A DNA stretch of 12,018 bases. Origin: Candidatus Zipacnadia bacterium (GTDB lineage Bacteria > Armatimonadota > Zipacnadia > Zipacnadales > Zipacnadaceae). Location of the stretch: positions 1 to 12,018 of the forward strand of contig JALGTV010000022.1 of NCBI GenBank assembly GCA_029821215.1. Direction: 5' to 3'. Under the pieces are notes generated by a model. That model saw only the letters and a program-made list of their open reading frames with translations, ran no database searches and was not told the DNA's origin. This document shows positions 6,958-12,018 of this stretch, in pieces. The position numbers and the translations under genes are program-made. The number at the start of each line of letters is the position of its first letter. Within the stretch, counting starts at the first letter, position 1.

Positions 6958-7851
6958 ATGACCTTCGCTATTAACATCGGGATGGCCCTGTTCATAGGGC
7001 CATTGGTAGCTGGTATCGTGCGCAAAATGGTGCGCGCTCGAGTGCATTCCCGCCAGGGGCCACCTATTATTCAGCCCTTTTATGACTTGTTTAAGCTGCT
7101 GGGCAAAGAGGATCTGGAGTCTTCACCCAGTCTACTACTCCGCTATGCCCCCTTGGTCGCCTTTGCCGCCATCCTGGCGGCCGCTCTGCTCACCCCGATG
7201 GGGTTACGGCCCCCTCTGGGTGGCTATGGTGATATGATAGTTTTCGCCTACCTTATTACTATAGCTGCGGTCGCAGTAATGATGGCGGGGCTGATCTGTG
7301 CCAGCCCTTACTCTATGGTCGGGGCCAGCCGCGAGCTAATGATGCATCTTGTGGTCGAGCCGGTGCTGATAATCTGCTTGGTAACCGCAACTATTAAGTC
7401 TGGCTCCTTGCTGATGTGGGATATGGCGGGCTGGAATTATGTTAACGGACTGTCAATTTCCATGGTCGTGGCCGGCATCGCCCTGTTCTTAGCATTGCAG
7501 GCCCAGGTAGGTAAGTTGCCCTTTGACATTCCCGAAGCTGAGACCGAGATTATGGGCGGACCGTTCATTGAGCTCAGTGGCCCGAAGTTGGCACTGTTTC
7601 AGTGGGCTTTCTTCGCCCGCCAGATAGTCTACGCCTCAGTCCTGGCGGCCATCTTTATCCCGTGGGGAATCAAGTTCATCTTCCCCTGGAACGTGGCCGC
7701 TCACCTGCTAAAGATCATTGTACTTATAGTTCTGGTGGGGTTAATTGACGTGGTCAACCCTCGGTTGAAGATTAACCAGGCTATGAAATACTTCTTCGGA
7801 GTCATTGCCGTGGCTCTTATTGCCATGGTACTGGCTCTGTTAGGACTCTAA
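6958..7851 (+). CDS. hycD: Membrane anchor/ion channel subunit, HycD/HyfC (NuoH-like)
   Basis: This 297-residue hydrophobic protein of the NuoH/EchB/HycD family links the hydrophilic hydrogenase core to the antiporter-like subunit. Visible family marks are GPLVAGIVRKMVRARVHSRQ followed by GPPIIQPFYDLFKLLGKED near the N-terminus, and the conserved acidic loop KLPFDIPEAETEIMGG (about 186-201), which lies near the quinone-site equivalent in complex I. Several long hydrophobic stretches fit about eight membrane helices. Length agrees with HycD (about 307). ATG 6958 is preceded by GAGG at 6945-6948 (spacing nine). It follows the antiporter gene by 28 bases in the usual C-D-E-F-G order. Confidence 0.94.
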   Translation: MTFAINIGMALFIGPLVAGIVRKMVRARVHSRQGPPIIQPFYDLFKLLGKEDLESSPSLLLRYAPLVAFAAILAAALLTPMGLRPPLGGYGDMIVFAYLITIAAVAVMMAGLICASPYSMVGASRELMMHLVVEPVLIICLVTATIKSGSLLMWDMAGWNYVNGLSISMVVAGIALFLALQAQVGKLPFDIPEAETEIMGGPFIELSGPKLALFQWAFFARQIVYASVLAAIFIPWGIKFIFPWNVAAHLLKIIVLIVLVGLIDVVNPRLKINQAMKYFFGVIAVALIAMVLALLGL

Positions 7852-7928
7852 AGCTGCTTTACTAAACATTATTGACCCACTAGGAATCATATAGCGGGTA
7901 ATAGACATCTTGCGAAAGAGAAAATCCG

Positions 7929-9590
7929 ATGAATGCGCAACAATTAGGTGACAGCGTCAAGCAGCAGTTTGGCGATAAAGTCGTGGAGCTTAGCGCATTG
8001 GGGCCAAACCAACTATGCCTGACCATCACTCCTGACAGCTTGGTCTCCGTAGCTGAATACTTGAATAAAGACTTGGGCTGTCGCTTTGTTATCAACAGTG
8101 GCACCGATCGCCGTCGCCAGCGCGGCAAATTCCTAATAACCCACTTCTTCGCCCACGACGAAGAGAAGATTTATATCACCCTGCATACGGAGGTAGGCGA
8201 GGATCAACCTGAAGTGGATTCCATCACTCCGTCAGTGCCGGCGGCTAATTGGAGCGAGCGAGAGACACGCGATATGGTGGGGGTAGTGCCGGTCGGCCAT
8301 CCCGATCCCCGGCGGCTGGTAGTTGCCGACGACTGGCCCGAGGACGTTTTCCCGTTGCGCTGGGATGTACCTCACGATTTGAAGCCACCGCCGGCTGAGG
8401 GGGTGGCAATGCCATTATTGGATCCGCCTGAAGGGGCCAGTGTCGTGCCGATTGGCCCCTATTTCCCGGTACTGGAAGAGCCTGAGTACTTCCGCGTATT
8501 CGTGGAAGGCGAGGAAGTAGTAGGTGCTGACTACCGGGGCTTTTATAACCACCGAGGCATTGAGAAATTAGGCTCCAGCGCATTAACCTACAATCAGGTC
8601 CCCTTTATTGCTGAGCGCATCTGCGGTATCTGCGGGTTTGTCCACAGTTGTTCTTATTGTCAGGCGGTCGAGCGGGCAGCCGGCATTGAGGTGCCGCCTC
8701 GGGGTGAGTATATCCGCACTATTATGCTGGAGCTGGAGCGCATCCACAGTCATCTGCTCTGGCTGGGGATTGCCGGCCACATCATTGGCTTTGATACCAT
8801 CCTTATGCAGGTCTGGCGAATGCGCGAGCCACTGATGTGGTTGTGCGAACGCATCTCGGGGAACCGTAAGACCTATGGGATGAATCTGGTCGGCGGAGTG
8901 CGCCGGGATATTGAGCCGGAGATTCACGATGATGTTCGCCGGGTTCTTACCGATATCGAACGCCAGTGGCAGGAGTTGTACAATGCTATCCCCGGCGACA
9001 CTACCCTGATGGCCCGCTTACAGGGCACCGGCATTCTCCCCACCGAGGTAGCCCGAGCTCGGGGGGCGGTAGGACCGACGGCCCGCGGTTCTGGCCTACC
9101 TATTGACGTCCGGGTGGACCATCCCTATGCTGCTTATGACCGACTGGACGTCAAGAAACGTGTCTATGATGGGTGCGATAACCTGGCCAGGACCTTGGTA
9201 CGATTAGATGAGACACTGGATTCAATCAATATAATCCGTCAGGCACTGCGGGAGATGCCTGAGGGCGAGATAATGGCACAAATTGATGAGGAAATCCCCG
9301 CGGGCCAGCAGGCAGTGGGGTCGGTAGAAGCGCCCCGAGGTGAGGTCTTCCACTGGGTGCTCACTGGCCCCGAAAATCGCCCGGAGCGATGGCGGGTGCG
9401 CGCCCCTACCTATGCTAATCTGCAGTCGGTGCCCCCCATGCTACAGGGAGATGCGCTGGCCGATGTTCCCATAGATATTGGTAGTATTGATCCCTGCTTT
9501 GCCTGCACCGACAGGATGGAAGTAGTGGATGTCAGCTCAGGACAGGTACGCGTGTATACTCAAGACGAGTTATTGAATAAGAAGTATTGA
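7929..9590 (+). CDS. hycE: [NiFe]-hydrogenase large subunit, HycE/HyfG (NuoC-NuoD fusion, group 4)
   Basis: This 553-residue catalytic subunit has a NuoC-like N-terminal domain (to about residue 150, with NWSERETRDMVGVV and GHPDPRRL) fused to a NuoD-like hydrogenase domain. Both nickel-binding motifs are intact: ERICGICGFVHS (Cys232, Cys235, His239) and DPCFACTDR (Cys523, Cys526). Glu212 in NHRGIEKLG is the expected proton-relay residue. In E. coli HycE the protease cuts after the Arg of this C-terminal motif; the equivalent here is Arg529-Met530, leaving a 24-residue tail for HycI. It makes or oxidises H2 on the cytoplasmic face of the complex. Length is close to HycE (569). The ribosome site before ATG 7929 is weak. 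The 77-base upstream spacer shows no clear promoter. Confidence 0.96.
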   Translation: MNAQQLGDSVKQQFGDKVVELSALGPNQLCLTITPDSLVSVAEYLNKDLGCRFVINSGTDRRRQRGKFLITHFFAHDEEKIYITLHTEVGEDQPEVDSITPSVPAANWSERETRDMVGVVPVGHPDPRRLVVADDWPEDVFPLRWDVPHDLKPPPAEGVAMPLLDPPEGASVVPIGPYFPVLEEPEYFRVFVEGEEVVGADYRGFYNHRGIEKLGSSALTYNQVPFIAERICGICGFVHSCSYCQAVERAAGIEVPPRGEYIRTIMLELERIHSHLLWLGIAGHIIGFDTILMQVWRMREPLMWLCERISGNRKTYGMNLVGGVRRDIEPEIHDDVRRVLTDIERQWQELYNAIPGDTTLMARLQGTGILPTEVARARGAVGPTARGSGLPIDVRVDHPYAAYDRLDVKKRVYDGCDNLARTLVRLDETLDSINIIRQALREMPEGEIMAQIDEEIPAGQQAVGSVEAPRGEVFHWVLTGPENRPERWRVRAPTYANLQSVPPMLQGDALADVPIDIGSIDPCFACTDRMEVVDVSSGQVRVYTQDELLNKKY

Positions 9591-9634
9591 GGTCAGAACA
9601 GGTCGGTTACCCAGAAGCTGAAGGTCATGGGTCA
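9591..9634 (+). repeat. GGTCA boxes in helical phase (spacer 2)
   Basis: Directly after the HycE stop, GGTCA occurs at 9591, 9623 and 9630, with GGTCG at 9601. The first three boxes have offsets 0, 10 and 32, almost those of the array at 4486-4521 (0, 10, 31), and both arrays share GGTCAGA at the first box and GAAGGTCA at the third. Function unknown. Confidence 0.35.
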
Positions 9635-9656
9635 GCAGTAAACAGGCAGTAGCATT

Positions 9657-9661
9657 GGAGG
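9657..9661 (+). promoter_or_regulatory. Ribosome binding site supporting a GTG start for HycF
   Basis: GGAGG ends ten bases before GTG 9672. No ATG is available at this position, so the site supports the non-ATG start. Confidence 0.6.
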
Positions 9662-9671
9662 TTCACATAAA

Positions 9672-10151
9672 GTGATTACCAGCAAGCTAAGGGAAGCAAT
9701 ACTGTGTTTGCGTCCCGGACGAGTGACTTTGAAGTATCCGTTCGAGCCCCATGATCCTGAAGGGGATTTTCGCGGCTATCCGGAGCTGGATGCGGACAAG
9801 TGTATCGGCTGCGGAGGGTGTGCGACGGTCTGCCCGGCCCGGGCCATAATGATTCAGGATATTGACCAAAACACCCGCCGTATCGTCCGGTTCTTGGAAC
9901 GATGCATATATTGCGGGCGCTGTGCCGATGTCTGTCCCGAGGATGCTATCACCATGACCAAGCGGTTTGAGTTATCCACGGATCAGGGGCGGGAGGATAT
10001 GGTGGCTGAATGCGAAGTATTTATGGCTACCTGCCAGCGATGCGGCCAGTGCTATAAGCCGCCCAGTGCTCTGGATAAGATTATGGAGCCAGGTTTTCGC
10101 GATGACAAACTCAAGCGCGGCGGGGACGACTCTCCTTACGAACCAATATAG
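9672..10151 (+). CDS. hycF: Two-[4Fe-4S] ferredoxin-type subunit, HycF/HyfH (NuoI-like)
   Basis: This 159-residue cytoplasmic electron wire runs between the input module and the small subunit. Two standard ferredoxin motifs are seen: CIGCGGCATVC (Cys44, 47, 50, with Cys54) and CIYCGRCADVC (Cys78, 81, 84, with Cys88). The N-terminus (KLREAILCLRPGRVTLKYPF) matches the NuoI/HycF family entry segment. The C-terminal part has a third cysteine group, CQRCGQC (121-127), where HycF has a short CxxC element followed by a Pro-Phe; a third metal site is possible. E. coli HycF is slightly longer (180). Translation starts at GTG 9672, served by GGAGG at 9657-9661. The gene stands 81 bases after the large subunit gene. 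Confidence 0.92.
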   Translation: MITSKLREAILCLRPGRVTLKYPFEPHDPEGDFRGYPELDADKCIGCGGCATVCPARAIMIQDIDQNTRRIVRFLERCIYCGRCADVCPEDAITMTKRFELSTDQGREDMVAECEVFMATCQRCGQCYKPPSALDKIMEPGFRDDKLKRGGDDSPYEPI

Positions 10152-10198
10152 GTGGGATTCTCTAACCCCCGCTACGCGAGATAGGGTAGGAATAGAGC

Positions 10199-10204
10199 AG
10201 GAGG
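10199..10204 (+). promoter_or_regulatory. Ribosome binding site deciding the HycG start
   Basis: AGGAGG is six bases before ATG 10211 but only three before ATG 10208, so the second of the two adjacent ATGs is the better start. Confidence 0.65.
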
Positions 10205-10210
10205 AAAATG

Positions 10211-10708
10211 ATGTTCAAAAAGCTCTGCGAGAAGGCCTTTCCCAAATCCTTGTGGGTATATCACTGCAATGTTGGTGACTGCAATGGCTGCGACATTGAG
10301 GTAATTGATGTACTGACGCCTTACTACGATGCGGAACGGTTCGGTATCAAGTTAGTGGCCTCCCCCCGCCATGCTGATGTGCTGCTGGTCTGCGGGCCGG
10401 TAACTCGCCAGGTAGTCCCTGCCCTCAAGCGCCTCTACGACGCAGTACCCGATCCGAAGATAGTAATCGCCATTGGGTCGTGCGCGGTCGGGGGAGGTAT
10501 CTGGTTTGACAGCTACAATATTGTTGGCGGAGTTGATACCATTCTGCCGGTGGATTACTATATTCCCGGTTGTCCCCCGCGGCCCGAGGCTATTCTGTAC
10601 GGAGTTGCGATGGCTCTGGGACTAACAGAGAAACAAATCGAATCAGTCCACCTCAAGCAGCTTCTAGACCGGCCCGAGTCAGTACCTATGGAGTCAGAGG
10701 CCCGCTAA
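10211..10708 (+). CDS. hycG: [NiFe]-hydrogenase small subunit, HycG/HyfI (NuoB-like)
   Basis: This 165-residue subunit holds the single proximal [4Fe-4S] cluster next to the [NiFe] site. The ligands are Cys24 and Cys27 in GDCNGCDIE, Cys91 in GSCAVGGG and Cys121 in PGCPPRPEAIL, the NuoB/group 4 pattern. There is no Tat signal, as expected for a cytoplasm-facing group 4 enzyme. It is much shorter than E. coli HycG (about 255), lacking a C-terminal extension, and nearer the length of EchC. The start is ATG 10211 (see the ribosome site at 10199-10204). It is the last gene of the plus-strand run and ends four bases from the stop of the convergent hypA, with no terminator between them. Confidence 0.95.
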   Translation: MFKKLCEKAFPKSLWVYHCNVGDCNGCDIEVIDVLTPYYDAERFGIKLVASPRHADVLLVCGPVTRQVVPALKRLYDAVPDPKIVIAIGSCAVGGGIWFDSYNIVGGVDTILPVDYYIPGCPPRPEAILYGVAMALGLTEKQIESVHLKQLLDRPESVPMESEAR

Positions 10709-10712
10709 CCCA

Positions 10713-11087
10713 TCAGCTTGGGGTCTCATCTGGTGTTATCTCACCGCTCTCGCCTAACTCCGCACTTACTAACTGCAACTCATAGCCCGCTTTTATTTTC
10801 AAGTTGAGGCTGCCGCATTCACTACACTTCACAAATGGCTGGGAGCTGGTGATCTCGGCACCACATTCATTACACTGAGCGGTAATTGGGACCTGCTGGA
10901 TATGCAACTCCGAGCCAGCCAGTGGGGTGTCTTTGGTCAGCGCCTCATAGGCATAGGTGAGCAGCTCGGGGACAACCATACTCATCGGCCCCACCGCCAC
11001 AGTAGCAGCGATGACCTCCTGGTCGTGCTCCTCAGCCAAATCTAACAGGCTGTGGACAATGTTACTGGCTATTGAAAACTCGTGCAT
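10713..11087 (-). CDS. hypA: Hydrogenase nickel metallochaperone HypA
   Basis: This 124-residue nickel chaperone delivers Ni(II) to the hydrogenase large subunit together with HypB. The N-terminal Met-His-Glu needed for nickel binding is intact (MHEFSIASNIV). The structural zinc site is Cys72, Cys75 (CNEC) and Cys88, Cys91 (CSEC). Length matches HypA (about 116) with a short acidic tail. It is the only maturation gene in the window on the minus strand, convergent with the small-subunit gene (four bases apart) and divergent from hypB. A good promoter candidate lies just upstream at 11113-11142. Run-through transcription of the hydrogenase operon would be antisense to it. Confidence 0.95.
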   Translation of the reverse strand: MHEFSIASNIVHSLLDLAEEHDQEVIAATVAVGPMSMVVPELLTYAYEALTKDTPLAGSELHIQQVPITAQCNECGAEITSSQPFVKCSECGSLNLKIKAGYELQLVSAELGESGEITPDETPS

Positions 11088-11112
11088 AGTTTATACCCAC
11101 CGACTGCGGCCT

Positions 11113-11142
11113 ATTGTAGCACCATGACCTGCCACTAATCAA
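11113..11142 (-). promoter_or_regulatory. Candidate sigma-A-type promoter of hypA
   Basis: On the minus strand, TTGATT (11142-11137, four of six consensus bases) and TACAAT (11118-11113, five of six) are separated by 18 bases. Transcription would start near 11106, leaving a leader of about 19 bases before the hypA ATG. A GGTCA copy lies in the spacer between the two boxes (11129-11125). Confidence 0.5.
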
Positions 11143-11221
11143 GCTGCCCCGGCGCTGCTGGACCGGGCGCGGAGGAATGGCGCCTGCTTATCAGGAAGTA
11201 AGCAATAGGGATACCAAAACA

Positions 11222-11878
11222 ATGCGCGTTGAATTGATGCAAAACTTGCTCGGCGATAATGACACGGTAGCGGCCGAGAACCACCAGTTGTTCAATGCTA
11301 ACCGGGTGCTGGCCTTGGACTTTATGGGCAGTCCGGGCAGCGGCAAGACCAGCATCCTGGAGCGAGTGGTGCGAGCGCTAAATGACCTGCGCATCCAGGT
11401 CATTGAAGGTGACGTGGCTACCGCCAATGATGCCCGGCGCATTGAGGAGGCCGGAGCCGAAGCATTCCAGATAAACACCGGTGGTGCCTGTCATCTGAAC
11501 GCAATGATGATTCGCCAGGCTATCTCTCAACTTGACCTGACGGCCACCGACGTACTACTCATTGAGAACGTGGGCAACTTAGTGTGTCCGGCGGCTTTTC
11601 ATTTGGGAGTTCATCACCGCCTGATAGTCAGCAGCGTTCCGGAGGGTGACGACAAGCCGGAGAAATATCCGGTTGCCTTCCGTGGTTGTCAGGGCGTTAT
11701 CTTGAACAAAACCGACTTGTTGGATAATGTTGACTTTGATACGGAGCGATTCTGGAGTCTGTGCCGTCAACTTCAGCCAGAGGCAGTGCAGTTTGAGACT
11801 TCGTGCCCGAGCGGAGTGGGGATTGCGAGGTTGTGTGAATGGTTGAGGAAACAGCTCTCTGCCCCGACCACAAGTTAG
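11222..11878 (+). CDS. hypB: Hydrogenase nickel-insertion GTPase HypB
   Basis: This SIMIBI-class GTPase, with HypA, drives nickel insertion into HycE. Counted from ATG 11222 it has 218 residues. It has a P-loop GSPGSGKT (36-43), GDVATANDARR around 63-73, the dimer-interface metal ligands Cys90 and His91 in GGACHL, ENVGNLVCP (115-123, with the third ligand Cys122) and the base-specificity motif NKTD (162-165). The N-terminal CxxCGC nickel motif and His-rich stretch of some HypBs are absent. I prefer 11222, because MRVELMQNLL is where the family normally begins. ATG 11177 is also open but follows its GGAGG by a single base. The stop overlaps the start of hypF by 40 bases. Confidence 0.94.
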   Translation: MRVELMQNLLGDNDTVAAENHQLFNANRVLALDFMGSPGSGKTSILERVVRALNDLRIQVIEGDVATANDARRIEEAGAEAFQINTGGACHLNAMMIRQAISQLDLTATDVLLIENVGNLVCPAAFHLGVHHRLIVSSVPEGDDKPEKYPVAFRGCQGVILNKTDLLDNVDFDTERFWSLCRQLQPEAVQFETSCPSGVGIARLCEWLRKQLSAPTTS

Positions 11879-12018
11879 TACGGGTTAGGGTCACCGTTGA
11901 GGGAATAGTGCAAGGGGTGGGATTTCGGCCCTTCATCCATCGTCTGGCTCGCCAGCATCATATCGCCGGCAGCGTGCACAATTTCACGGGCGGCGTAATC
12001 ATTGAAGCCGAAGGGCAA
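11839..12018 (+). CDS. hypF: Carbamoyltransferase HypF, N-terminal fragment (runs off right edge)
   Basis: HypF makes the carbamoyl group that becomes the CN ligands of the [NiFe] site. Only the first 60 codons are in the window; the full protein is about 750 residues. The acylphosphatase domain is clear: VEGIVQGVGFRPFIHRLA, with its catalytic Arg in GVGFRP, then SVHNFTGGVIIEAEG, which holds the expected Asn. A TGA at 11836-11838 in the same frame makes ATG 11839 the earliest start, and GAGG at 11827-11830 is eight bases before it. It overlaps the end of hypB by 40 bases, implying tight coupling. hypC, hypD and hypE are not seen and may follow. Confidence 0.93.
   Translation, partial: MVEETALCPDHKLVRVRVTVEGIVQGVGFRPFIHRLARQHHIAGSVHNFTGGVIIEAEGQ

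Noticed and set aside
10709..10735. Bidirectional terminator between hycG and hypA
   Set aside because: The only pairing seen (ACCC with GGGT around 10708-10724) is too short and lacks U-runs on either strand.
11148..11167. Inverted repeat CCCGG/CCGGG upstream of hypB
   Set aside because: A five-base stem with a ten-base loop in G+C-rich DNA is expected by chance, and no operator context supports it.
1..12018. CRISPR arrays, insertion sequences, tRNA or rRNA genes
   Set aside because: No regularly spaced direct repeats, transposase motifs or tRNA-like cloverleaf sequences were noticed in the spacers, which are all short apart from the left end.

Overview
The window carries most of an energy-converting, membrane-bound [NiFe]-hydrogenase locus (group 4, formate-hydrogenlyase/complex-I type) followed by the first hydrogenase maturation genes. 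The organism is probably an anaerobic bacterium. The roughly mid-50s G+C content (judged by eye), compact gene packing and gene set would fit a thermophilic or syntrophic Bacillota lineage of the Moorella/Desulfotomaculum sort. That placement is a guess, because no taxonomic marker gene is present.

Layout. (1) Positions 1-560 hold minus-strand material: the start of an unidentified gene running off the left edge (1-62), and before it a broken gene of unknown family (78 to about 441) disrupted by two single-base homopolymer losses and an in-frame TAA. (2) Positions 560-709 are a non-coding leader with two mutually exclusive hairpins. (3) Positions 713-10708 are a plus-strand run of nine genes: a molybdopterin-oxidoreductase/NuoG-like protein, a HydB/AsrA-like iron-sulfur protein, a HydG/AsrB-like FAD/NAD(P) flavoprotein, a HycI-type maturation protease, HycC/HyfB, HycD/HyfC, HycE/HyfG (fused NuoC-NuoD type large subunit), HycF/HyfH and HycG/HyfI. 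(4) hypA lies alone on the minus strand (10713-11087), with its own recognisable promoter. (5) hypB and the first 60 codons of hypF close the window on the plus strand.

How it works together. HycE and HycG form the [NiFe] core, HycF the iron-sulfur wire, and HycC and HycD the ion-translocating membrane arm. HycI trims the HycE C-terminus after nickel insertion by HypA and HypB, and HypF starts CN ligand synthesis. The notable point is the input side. Where formate hydrogenlyases have an active formate dehydrogenase and HycB, this locus has a formate-dehydrogenase-like protein that lacks the Sec/Cys-His active-site pair (Val-Asp instead), together with a two-gene NAD(P)H-oxidising module like that of soluble sulfhydrogenase. 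I infer a membrane-bound hydrogenase wired to NAD(P)(H), with the molybdopterin-like protein as a NuoG-like scaffold or electron relay.
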